DNA of 12,452 nucleotides from an uncultured Corynebacterium sp. (lineage in GTDB: Bacteria; Actinomycetota; Actinomycetes; Mycobacteriales; Mycobacteriaceae), in NCBI RefSeq assembly GCF_946223165.1, contig NZ_CAMIBP010000048.1, positions 1 to 12,452 of the forward strand, written 5' to 3'. This document shows positions 1-6,547 of this stretch, in pieces (within the stretch, counting starts at the first letter, position 1; each line of letters begins with the position of its first letter). A model generated the notes under the pieces. That model worked only from the letters and a program-made list of their open reading frames with translations. It did not search any database and was not told where the DNA came from. Position numbers and translations under genes: made by a program.

Positions 1-204
1 CGGGCCTGGGGTGCAAACGCTGCCTGGATGGGATTCATGCCCGTTACCGTAGAAACCCCCACCGGCCGGCGGCAAGGCCCACCCGGCCCCACGCCCACAA
101 CTGTGGATAACCACCCCACCCACGCCACCGAAACGGCGAGTTATCCACACCCGACGTCGGACACACATTGCCCGATGGCGACAGGCCGCGTACCCTCAGC
201 CGGA
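1..204. other. Intergenic region left of the isochorismate synthase gene
   Basis: I see no convincing gene here. The plus-strand frame open from position 1 runs on into the antisense of the isochorismate synthase and is Pro/Thr/Arg-rich, like a shadow. On the minus strand an ATG at 36-38 reads M-N-P-I-Q-A-A-F-A-P-Q-A to the window edge. A TACGGT hexamer ends 7 nt upstream of it, which would suit a leaderless start of a gene continuing off the left side; 12 codons cannot prove this. The main content is the pair of DnaA-type 9-mers listed separately. No T-run hairpin marks the end of the isochorismate synthase transcript. Confidence 0.4.
102..149. promoter_or_regulatory. Two perfect DnaA-box 9-mers in inverted orientation
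   Basis: TGTGGATAA at 102-110 and TTATCCACA at 141-149 are both exact matches to the classical DnaA box, one on each strand. With one flanking base each they form a perfect 10-bp inverted repeat (TGTGGATAAC / GTTATCCACA) separated by 28 bp. Two exact copies within 48 bp of GC-rich intergenic DNA are unlikely by chance. They could be a DnaA-titration or DnaA-regulated promoter site for a gene to the left. There is no AT-rich unwinding region or box cluster of the kind an origin would show, so I do not call oriC. Confidence 0.5.
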
Positions 205-1326
205 TCAGCGGAAGTTATCAACGAGCCCGAGCGCGCGCAGGATGGTCTGCAGCTTGGCGGAGGTCTCCGCGACCTCGTCGGCGGGCACGGAGTCGGCGAC
301 GATTCCGCCCCCGGCCCAGGCGCGCGCGCTCAGCCCGTCGCCAGCGACTTCGGCGCAGCGAATGGCCACCATGTATTCCCCGTCGCCGCTGCTGTCGCAC
401 CAGCCGACGGCACCGGCGTAGAAACCGCGGTCCGATTCGGTGGTGGTGATGACGGCCTCGGCGGCATCGGTCGGAGTGCCGCAGATGGCGGGCGTCGGGT
501 GCACGAGGGTGGCCAGTTCCAGCGCGGTCATAGAGGACTTTGCCAGCGTGCCGCTGATCGGCGTGCCCAGGTGCCACATCTCATTGGTCTGAGTCAGCTC
601 CGGCTCATCCGGGCAGAGGAACTGGGTGCACAGCGGTTCCAGGATGCGGCGGAGGTGGTGGACGACGTAGGCGTGTTCAGCGCGATCCTTGCCCGAGTGG
701 AGCAGTGCGCGGCCCGCGCGTTCATCCTCGTCGGGGTCGGCCAGACGCGCTGAGGAGCCAGCGAGCGGGAAGGCAGTGATGGTCGAGCCCTGCTTCTTGA
801 TGAGGACCTCGGGGCTCGAGCCGACGAGCATGGCGCCCGGACGCCCCGCAGGGGTGAGGTCAGCGATGAACCCGTCGCGGTTGTAGGACAGATCGATGAG
901 CCGCGCGGCGACGCGGAGGGGGTCTACCGGCTCTGAGAAGGCGATGTCGACGGCGCGCGCCAAGACCACCTTGTCAAGCTTCGAGGCTTTAATAGTGGAG
1001 ATGGCGGCCTCGACTCGGCGCTGGTGCTCCTCGGGTTCCGGGTCGAAGTCGACGACGCTGGCGTGGAGCGGATCGGCGCTGCGATAGTACGCGTGCGGTT
1101 CGAGGGGGCCGTCCTCGCGGATGATGGACTCGGGCACGGTGAGGGCAGCGAGGGCGTCGCGCTCAAAGGGGAGCGCGCCGACGACCATGTCGACCTCGCC
1201 GGCCTCCAAGGCGTCAATCGCCGCTCGGGCATCGGTGAAGGTACGGGCCGCGCCCTGGGTGCGCACGGACCCCGACGCTCGAGAGAGGAGGAAGTCGGGG
1301 GCTGTGGCGGGGCGGTTCACATGCAT
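205..1326 (-). CDS. Isochorismate synthase (EntC/MenF/DhbC family)
   Basis: 373-aa cytosolic enzyme predicted to convert chorismate to isochorismate, the entry step to menaquinone or, in some bacteria, to catecholate siderophores. The chorismate-binding fold covers roughly residues 100-368. Visible motifs are LDKVVLAR (117-124, with the Lys equivalent to the catalytic base), GSSPEVLI (169-176), FPLAGS (186-191), GKDRAEH (212-218), HPTPAICGTP (276-285), GWCDSSGDGEY (308-318) and AGGGIVADS (338-346) followed by a conserved ExxET. The GWCDS..G.GE and PLAGS features match isochorismate synthases better than TrpE, PabB or salicylate synthases. The length is typical of EntC. The ATG at 1326 has only a weak SD (an AGAGGA about 14 nt upstream); a stop lies further upstream in frame. 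It lies 48 bp downstream of the ABC cluster in the same orientation and may be read through from it. No siderophore genes are visible, so menaquinone synthesis is the likelier role. Confidence 0.92.
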   Translation of the reverse strand: MHVNRPATAPDFLLSRASGSVRTQGAARTFTDARAAIDALEAGEVDMVVGALPFERDALAALTVPESIIREDGPLEPHAYYRSADPLHASVVDFDPEPEEHQRRVEAAISTIKASKLDKVVLARAVDIAFSEPVDPLRVAARLIDLSYNRDGFIADLTPAGRPGAMLVGSSPEVLIKKQGSTITAFPLAGSSARLADPDEDERAGRALLHSGKDRAEHAYVVHHLRRILEPLCTQFLCPDEPELTQTNEMWHLGTPISGTLAKSSMTALELATLVHPTPAICGTPTDAAEAVITTTESDRGFYAGAVGWCDSSGDGEYMVAIRCAEVAGDGLSARAWAGGGIVADSVPADEVAETSAKLQTILRALGLVDNFR

Positions 1327-1343
1327 GGCTACCCAGCTTAGTT

Positions 1344-1372
1344 CCTCTGATTTCTCTGAGAGAAGTCGGAGG
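1344..1372. repeat. Inverted repeat between the ABC cluster and the isochorismate synthase gene
   Basis: Two 13-nt arms (1344-1356 and 1360-1372) around a TGA loop pair with two imperfect positions. On the plus strand those are U-G wobbles; on the minus strand, the sense of both flanking genes, they are C-A mismatches. No T-run follows on the minus strand, so it is not a clear intrinsic terminator. It occupies most of the 48-bp gap and could be an operator or an RNA-processing hairpin. Confidence 0.3.
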
Positions 1373-1374
1373 AG

Positions 1375-2610
1375 TCAGCGGCGCAGTCCGACGAAGGTCA
1401 GCACGGCCGTCCCTGCGAGGAGCATGGCGGCGCCGATGCCGGCGAACACCCCGGCCCACAGCGTGCTCATCGGCTGTTCGACAACGACCGGCGCCGCCTG
1501 CACTGCCTGGGGTGCTGGAGCCGGCACACTCGACGGGAGCGCCTGAGTCGTCGCAGCAGGGGCGGAGTGCTGGGGGGACGGCATCGAGGGTGCCTGCGCC
1601 GCCGGCTGGGCCCCAGACCTTTCACCGGCCGGGGCGCCGCCGACGACGCGGGCTGGACGGTTGCCACCAGCCTGCGGTTGAGGCGTCGGCGCGGAAGCCT
1701 GCGATGCGGGTGTGGTAGCCGCAGCCGACGCCGATGGTCGCGCCGTGACGGACGCAGTTGCTGTCGGGGACGCCGAGACACCAATGAATTCGCGCGCGGC
1801 ATTGCCGGTCTTCGTGAGCTCCTTGTCGAGCGCACCGATGGCCTTGTCGATGCCGGAGATGTCCTTGGCTAACGCGCCCGGTCCGGTGGTTGGCGTCGCC
1901 CGTGCGGTACCAGTAGCGGAACCGGAGTCGGAACCACCGTCGGTACCGCAGGCTGCCGGGAGCGCGGCATCGGTGGGCTCAGTATCGTCGCCGACGAGGA
2001 ACACGACGTCTAGGTCGTACGCCGCGCCGCCGGCGGTGGTGTAGGTAAACGTCATGGAATAGGCGCCCTGCTCGGTAAAGACAAACCCGGTGTGCGCATG
2101 GGTGCGGGCGGGGAAGGACCACCCGGTGTCCGGGGAGTTGGAGTCGAGCACCGTCTCGATGTCGCCCAGCCCCACGGGCTGCCAGGCGACGACGCGGCCT
2201 GGCCCGGAATGGAGGCGCATCGTGAGAGTGGTGTTGTCGGCGTCGTCGAATTCGGTGGTGTTGAACCCGAGCCACGGGACGTCCTCCCGCTGGACCTGAG
2301 GGAGGACCCAGCCCGAGTCCGGCAGATCGCTTATGCCCAGCGGGGCGAGCGATTGCCGTAGTGAGTCCGCGACGCGAACGGCAAACGTTCCGGAATCGCG
2401 GGGGCTCGGCGCAGTTTCGTCAAAAAGCGCGGTGTGCGCGCCGCCCGCGCTCACCAGAGCCATGTCCTGGTGTCCGTGAGTGACGATGTCGAGGTCGGCG
2501 GCCGTGCAGGTGGCCGCCGCGGCCGGCACCGGCGCGAGGGCGGGGCCGAGCACCGGTCCGCAGGCGAGGGCGGCGGCGCAGACGGGGATGGCTACGAGGC
2601 GACGGGACAT
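1375..2610 (-). CDS. Surface protein with one choice-of-anchor M domain and Ala/Pro/Ser stalk, C-terminal membrane anchor
   Basis: 411 aa, last gene of the anchored-repeat ABC cluster. The start is ATG at 2610 with a strong GGAGGAACC SD; the reading frame stays open upstream, but that part overlaps the permease gene and is not this protein. A signal peptide spans about residues 1-34. The domain covers about 35-221: HGHQD at 45-49, VPWLGFNT at 111-118, SGPG at 136-139 and the HxH motif THAHTGF at 170-176. Cys35 and Cys221 bracket it and probably form a disulfide. Residues 245-275 (alternating Lys/Glu/Asp and Leu/Ile) look like an amphipathic helix. A low-complexity Ala/Pro/Ser/Thr/Gln stalk (280-380) leads to a membrane helix (about 383-408) ending in LRR. 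There is no LPXTG, so anchoring is by the membrane tail. The first 19 bases overlap the permease gene, implying translational coupling. Domain assignment follows TIGR03769; metal binding by the His motifs is inferred. Confidence 0.85.
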   Translation of the reverse strand: MSRRLVAIPVCAAALACGPVLGPALAPVPAAAATCTAADLDIVTHGHQDMALVSAGGAHTALFDETAPSPRDSGTFAVRVADSLRQSLAPLGISDLPDSGWVLPQVQREDVPWLGFNTTEFDDADNTTLTMRLHSGPGRVVAWQPVGLGDIETVLDSNSPDTGWSFPARTHAHTGFVFTEQGAYSMTFTYTTAGGAAYDLDVVFLVGDDTEPTDAALPAACGTDGGSDSGSATGTARATPTTGPGALAKDISGIDKAIGALDKELTKTGNAAREFIGVSASPTATASVTARPSASAAATTPASQASAPTPQPQAGGNRPARVVGGAPAGERSGAQPAAQAPSMPSPQHSAPAATTQALPSSVPAPAPQAVQAAPVVVEQPMSTLWAGVFAGIGAAMLLAGTAVLTFVGLRR

Positions 2611-3458
2611 GGTTCCTCCGTGATGAGTCGGGATGAGATGAACGGCTGTGCAGCCCACGCGACCAGGAAGGCGGCGGTGAGCGTGAGGACGATGGTGGCC
2701 CCGGCGGGCAGGTCGAGGGCCCACGCAAGGTAGATGCCCACGACGGAGCCCGCGGTGCCGATGCCCGCGGCGCACCACATCATGGGGACGAGCTCGCGGC
2801 ACAGCAGGCGCGCAGTGGCGGCCGGGGTGATGAGCAGAGCAAGGACGAGAATGTTGCCGATGGTGCCCACGGAGATCACCACCGCGCCTGTGACGCACAG
2901 GTAGAGCGCTAAGTCGAGCGCAGCCACCGGCAGCCCGAGAGCGCGGGCGGTTTCGCGATCGAGGCACACGGCGGTCAGCTGGGGGAGCAGCACGATGATG
3001 ACGCCGATGATGAGGGCACTGACGACCGCGCCGACGCCGATGTCGGAGGCGGAGACGCCGGTGAGTGAGCCGAAAAGGAAGCTCGTCAACGAGGCGGTGT
3101 ATCCCTCGACGCGGGAGATAATCACCATGCCGAGCGCGAACGCCGCCGCGAAGAAGATGCCGATGATGGAGTCTTCCCGCACGGCGCGGCGCTGGCTGAG
3201 ACAGGCAATCGCCACGGCGACCAGCCCGCCGGCCACGGCGCCGCCGGCGAGCACCGAGGCGTGGAGCGCGAAGGCGATGGCGAGGCCCGGAAAGACGGCG
3301 TGGGAGACGGCATCGCCAATAAAGGCCATGCCGCGCACGACGACGAAGCAGCCGACGACGCCGCACACCGCGGCGGCGATGCCCGCCATGACGAGCGCGC
3401 GCAGGAGGAAGTCGAGGTGGGGATTGGCCACGTCGAGGAGGAATTGCCAGGGACTCAT
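2592..3458 (-). CDS. Anchored repeat-type ABC transporter, permease subunit (ZnuB/MntB family)
   Basis: 288-aa integral membrane protein with about eight to nine hydrophobic segments, the channel of a metal-type ABC importer (ABC-3 family; TIGR03770-type by context). Family signatures are RGMAFIGDAVSHAVFPG (42-58, matching the GxxLSHAxLPG region of ZnuB/MntB), EDSIIGIFF (95-103), SLTSFLFGS (123-131), a DRETARALGLP coupling segment (167-177) and TPAATARLL (211-219). The start is ATG at 3458, whose ATGA overlaps the ATPase stop by 4 bp; starts further upstream in this frame would lie inside the ATPase gene. The end overlaps the following surface-protein gene by 19 bp. It is expected to pair with the adjacent ATPase and substrate-binding lipoprotein. 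The substrate is not established for the TIGR03770 group; zinc is inferred from the binding protein and the upstream Zur-like box. Confidence 0.93.
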   Translation of the reverse strand: MSPWQFLLDVANPHLDFLLRALVMAGIAAAVCGVVGCFVVVRGMAFIGDAVSHAVFPGLAIAFALHASVLAGGAVAGGLVAVAIACLSQRRAVREDSIIGIFFAAAFALGMVIISRVEGYTASLTSFLFGSLTGVSASDIGVGAVVSALIIGVIIVLLPQLTAVCLDRETARALGLPVAALDLALYLCVTGAVVISVGTIGNILVLALLITPAATARLLCRELVPMMWCAAGIGTAGSVVGIYLAWALDLPAGATIVLTLTAAFLVAWAAQPFISSRLITEEPCPVAS

Positions 3459-4180
3459 GCGCCCACCCCCACGGCGGCAAGCAGCGGCGAGTCGACGCCC
3501 ACACCGAAGGCGTCGGTCCAGGCGGCGGCATCGGCAAGCACGGTGCGGGCGGGGCCGTCGGCGAGGACGCGGCGGCGGAAGAGGACGAGCCGGGGGCACG
3601 CGTGGGCCGCCTCAATGAGGTTGTGCGTGGACATGACGATGGCGGTCCCGGACAGCGACAGCGCTTGGAAAAGCGCCAGCAGCGACTCCGTCGTCGGGGC
3701 GTCGAGCCCGGTGAACGGCTCGTCGAGCAGCAACACGTCGGGGTGCGTCGCCAACGCGCGGGCGATGAGGACGCGCTGGCGCTGGCCGCCTGAGAGCGCC
3801 GCGATGGGCCGGCGCGCCAGCTCGGTCAGCCCCACGGCCTCAAGCGCTTCGGCGGCGGCGCGATAGTCGGCGCGAGTGGGGCGCCGCCAAGGGTGCAGCC
3901 CCGTGCGCCCGCCGACGACGCAGCGGCCGACGGTGATGGGGAAGTCCCACGCGAATTCGTGGCGTTGCGGCACGTATCCCGCGAGCCCGGTGAGCTCGCG
4001 CTGCCCGGACGCGGGAACGAGGCCGAGCAGCGCGCGCAGCAGGGTGGTCTTGCCGGCGCCGTTGGGGCCCAGCAGACCGACGAATTCACCGGGGCTGACG
4101 CTGAGCGTGGCGCCGTCGACGACGAGGCGGCCGCCGAGGCTCACGCCCAGGTCGCGGGCAGCAAGGACGTTAGAGCTCAT
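3455..4180 (-). CDS. Anchored repeat-type ABC transporter, ATP-binding subunit
   Basis: 241-aa cytoplasmic ATPase energising the adjacent permease. Complete set of motifs: Walker A GPNGAGKTT (38-46), Q-loop VPQ (70-72), ABC signature LSGGQRQR (129-136), Walker B VLLLDEP (149-155), D-loop GLDAP (158-162) and H-loop STH (184-186). The region after the Q-loop, HEFAWDFPITV (74-84), is typical of the ZnuC/MntA-like manganese/zinc group. The start chosen is ATG at 4180 (MSSN...), with a GGGGG-type SD about 7 nt upstream; a start 8 codons earlier is possible but has no better SD. It overlaps the preceding surface-protein gene by 11 bp and the permease by 4 bp, so the three are translated as a unit. 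By context it belongs to TIGR03771, a family defined by strict co-occurrence with the TIGR03769 surface domain. Confidence 0.94.
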   Translation of the reverse strand: MSSNVLAARDLGVSLGGRLVVDGATLSVSPGEFVGLLGPNGAGKTTLLRALLGLVPASGQRELTGLAGYVPQRHEFAWDFPITVGRCVVGGRTGLHPWRRPTRADYRAAAEALEAVGLTELARRPIAALSGGQRQRVLIARALATHPDVLLLDEPFTGLDAPTTESLLALFQALSLSGTAIVMSTHNLIEAAHACPRLVLFRRRVLADGPARTVLADAAAWTDAFGVGVDSPLLAAVGVGA

Positions 4181-5072
4181 CGCCAGCCCCCTTGCGACGC
4201 GCAAACATGCCGAGGAGTACGACGAGGACGACGGCCGCAGCGCCGCCGCCCACCCATATCAGCCAGCCCGGCAGCCCCTGGCCAGGGCCGGTCGCGGCGG
4301 CGGCCGGATCCCACTGGGCGGCTTGCGCGGCGGCGATGTCGGGCGGGGTCGTGGCTGAGGAACCGACGGCAAACGTGAGGATGTGATCGGCGGTGACCTC
4401 GGAGCCGTTGGCCAGCGGAACGGTGACGCGCAGGCCTACCTGGTGGACGCCGGGTTCGGTAAACGTCCAGTTGGCGTGGGTATGCGTGTGGAGGTCGACC
4501 CACAGGCTGTCCTCGCCGGCGGCCACCGTCGACCACAGCAGCTGGGGCGGCTCGAAGCCGCCGTTTTGGAGGAAGAGGGAGAACTCGCCGGGGCCGCTGT
4601 GACCGAGGAAGCTCATGCGGACGCCGCGGTCGGCCGCGGCGACGAGGGACGGCGCTTGGGTGTTCCAGCCGATCCAGGGCACGCCGGCGACCTCGGTCTG
4701 GGGGACGACCCACACCTGCGCCCCCTCCTGCGCGCCGACGAAGGAGTAGTCGTTGCCGGCGGGGAGTGTTTGCAGGGCCGTGTCGCCGAGGACGTAGACA
4801 ACGTCCTCACCGCGGCGCCATACCGGCTGCGGCTGGGAGTCGTCGCGGGCCAAGAGGTCGGCCTGCGTGCCGTCGAGGTGTGCGCCGATGTCGATGTGGC
4901 CCTCGGTGATGACGGCCTGTTCGCCGGCCGGGGCCACGCGCTCGTCGGCGCCGACGACCTGGGCCAGATCGCCAGCGTGCGCGGCAGGCAGCTGCGTGCC
5001 GAACCCGGCAGCGGGGGCGCACACGAGCAGCGCGCTGAGCGCGGCGGCGGTGACGGTGCGGTATACAGTCAC
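4170..5072 (-). CDS. Surface protein with one choice-of-anchor M domain, C-terminal membrane anchor
   Basis: 300 aa. Signal peptide 1-33 (cleavage near AAHA/GD), one TIGR03769-type domain (about 50-237), a short linker and a membrane helix (about 269-290) followed by the basic tail ARRKGAGDEL. Domain landmarks are EGHID (57-61), VVPQTEVAGVPWIGWNTQ (122-139), SGPGEF (159-164), HTHTHANWTF (195-204, three alternating His) and FAVG at the end. There is no Cys pair around the domain, unlike the proteins at 1375-2610 and 8414-9550. The start is GTG at 5072; its GTGA overlaps the stop of the binding-protein gene by 4 bp, with an AAAGGA SD about 9-10 nt upstream. It lies between the binding protein and the ATPase, which suggests a working part of the transporter rather than an independent surface protein. 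GLPGW before the helix resembles but does not satisfy LPXTG. Confidence 0.87.
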   Translation of the reverse strand: MTVYRTVTAAALSALLVCAPAAGFGTQLPAAHAGDLAQVVGADERVAPAGEQAVITEGHIDIGAHLDGTQADLLARDDSQPQPVWRRGEDVVYVLGDTALQTLPAGNDYSFVGAQEGAQVWVVPQTEVAGVPWIGWNTQAPSLVAAADRGVRMSFLGHSGPGEFSLFLQNGGFEPPQLLWSTVAAGEDSLWVDLHTHTHANWTFTEPGVHQVGLRVTVPLANGSEVTADHILTFAVGSSATTPPDIAAAQAAQWDPAAAATGPGQGLPGWLIWVGGGAAAVVLVVLLGMFARRKGAGDEL

Positions 5073-6547
5073 GAAGAAGTTCCTTTCGGGTTGAGGCAGC
5101 GGGCCAGCGTCTCAGCGTTGGTCAGCAAGAGATCGATGTAGGTGGGGACGGAGTCGTCGAGGGTATCGCCGTAGAGCGTGCACACCTCTACTCCCGCGGC
5201 ACGGGCAACCTCGCGCAGCGTGGCGGCCGAGGGCTGCTCCTGCGGCTCGGTGAAGACGGCGGGCACGCCGAGCGTCTCCACGGTGCGCCGCAGGGCGAGT
5301 ACGTCGCGCGGGGAGGGCTCGAGCGCCGGGTTGGGGGTGACGAAACCCGCGACGTGGAGGCCGTAGCCCTGCTCCAGGTAGGCGTAGCCGTGGTGCGTGG
5401 TGACGAGCTGCCGGCGCGCGGCCGGGATCGACTCGATATCCGCGCGCACCTGGGCGTCGACCGCGCGAAGCCGATCGCCGTACGCGCGGGCGCGGGCGCG
5501 ATAGTCCTCGCCGTGCGTAGGGTCGATGAGCGCGAGCTCCTCGGCCATGACGTCGGCGTAGGCGGCCCCGGCCAGGGCGTTGTGCCACAGGTGCGGGTCG
5601 ACCTCGCCGTGCACGTGATTGCCCAGGACGGCCTGGGGCAGGAGGTATGTCTCGTCGCCCGCGCGGCCGAGGAAGCGGTAGGCGGGGTCGCCCGGGATGG
5701 GCTGGAGCGTCGACGCGGGGACGACGACGGCCGTGCGGGCGGGGGCGAAGACCGTGTCGGCGTCGCGGAGCGTGATGGCGCGCGGCGCCGCGTCACCGTC
5801 GGCGGAGATGTCGATGTGACCCGCATCGAGGACGTTGAGCCCCTCCGGCGGCGCGACGCCCACCGCGACGGTAACGGTGGCGTGGGCATCGCCGGCGCCC
5901 ATGTGCAGCCGGTAGATCCCCGGCCGGCTAAACGCCCACGACAGGTGCGTGTGGGCACCGGCGGGCAGCCGCGTGGCGTCGGGGACTCCGTCGCGGGAGT
6001 CGAAGACCACCTGCGGCGTGCCGAACGTGCTCACGATGAAGGCCGAGACGTCGCCGGGACCGTCGACGCCGATGAGCGAGAGCTCCTGGGGCACGCGTAG
6101 CGTGGTGCGCAGGCCCAGCCAGACGGCATCGAGCGCGACGTTTTCGACGAGGGGGATGAGCTTGGCGCCGTAGGCGGGGGCGTTCTCGGCGACCTCGATG
6201 ACGGGACCGCCAGCGGTCTCGCGCACGGTGTCCATGAGCGACTGCGGCTCGAGCAGCAGCCCGTTGGAGAAGGTGATATCCGCGTGCGCGGCGTCGCGCA
6301 CCGTCCGCAGGCTCGGCTCGAATGTGTGCGGGTCGCGGCCCGCGGGCACGAGGGAGGTCACCTCGGCGTCCGGCCCGGCGACCTGGGAGGCGATATCGGC
6401 GAGGATCGGCGTCGTCGCGACGACGCGCACGCCCCCGTCCGCCTCTGCGGGTGCGGCGCATCCCACCAGCACGCTTGCCGATGCCGCCAGCACCGTCACC
6501 GTTGGCCAGAGCCGGGCGCCGCGGAGTCTGCTGCGGCGCGGGGTCAT
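5069..6547 (-). CDS. Anchored repeat-type ABC transporter, substrate-binding lipoprotein with inserted choice-of-anchor M domain
   Basis: 492 aa, against roughly 300 for a normal ZnuA/TroA protein. Lipoprotein signal with lipobox LVGC and acylated Cys30. N-lobe about 38-125 with the first metal His in DPHTFEP (H74); C-lobe resumes at about 311 with HVHGEVDPHLWH (H319), TTHHGYAYLEQGYG (383-396, H385 at the ZnuA third-ligand position) and TEPQEQPS (433-440, like the EPQ of ZnuA). In manganese binders the third ligand is usually Glu, so this favours zinc. Residues about 128-306 are a surface-repeat domain spliced in where ZnuA has its His-rich loop. Its halves are in permuted order: the second half (PLVENVALDAVWLGL, DGPGD, AHTHLSWAF 198-206) comes before the first half (DAGHIDI 241-247, FLGRAGDETYLLPQ). 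The ATG at 6547 overlaps the upstream stop by 4 bp (ATGA), with AAGG 7 nt upstream. Family TIGR03772. Confidence 0.92.
   Translation of the reverse strand: MTPRRSRLRGARLWPTVTVLAASASVLVGCAAPAEADGGVRVVATTPILADIASQVAGPDAEVTSLVPAGRDPHTFEPSLRTVRDAAHADITFSNGLLLEPQSLMDTVRETAGGPVIEVAENAPAYGAKLIPLVENVALDAVWLGLRTTLRVPQELSLIGVDGPGDVSAFIVSTFGTPQVVFDSRDGVPDATRLPAGAHTHLSWAFSRPGIYRLHMGAGDAHATVTVAVGVAPPEGLNVLDAGHIDISADGDAAPRAITLRDADTVFAPARTAVVVPASTLQPIPGDPAYRFLGRAGDETYLLPQAVLGNHVHGEVDPHLWHNALAGAAYADVMAEELALIDPTHGEDYRARARAYGDRLRAVDAQVRADIESIPAARRQLVTTHHGYAYLEQGYGLHVAGFVTPNPALEPSPRDVLALRRTVETLGVPAVFTEPQEQPSAATLREVARAAGVEVCTLYGDTLDDSVPTYIDLLLTNAETLARCLNPKGTSS

Noticed and set aside
102..149. Chromosomal or plasmid replication origin
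   Set aside because: Only two boxes, no AT-rich unwinding element, iterons or replication gene in the window.
1375..3615. A single 746-aa frame running through the permease region into the last surface protein
   Set aside because: Its first 335 codons are an Arg/Pro/His-rich shadow of the permease and ATPase genes. The real start is the ATG at 2610, with a strong SD and signal peptide.
4250..4290. Possible sortase signal (GLPGW before the membrane helix)
   Set aside because: LPXTG needs Thr-Gly after LPX; here it is LPGWL. None of the five proteins has a valid LPXTG, so they are tail-anchored or, for the binding protein, lipid-anchored.
4383..5141. Plus-strand 252-aa frame antisense to a surface-protein gene
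   Set aside because: Gly/Val/Asp/Arg-biased shadow typical of high-GC DNA, with no SD or family resemblance. The opposite strand encodes a clear domain protein.
5354..6100. Plus-strand 248-aa frame antisense to the binding-protein gene
   Set aside because: It is a shadow of the ZnuA-like gene with the same biased composition and no motif.
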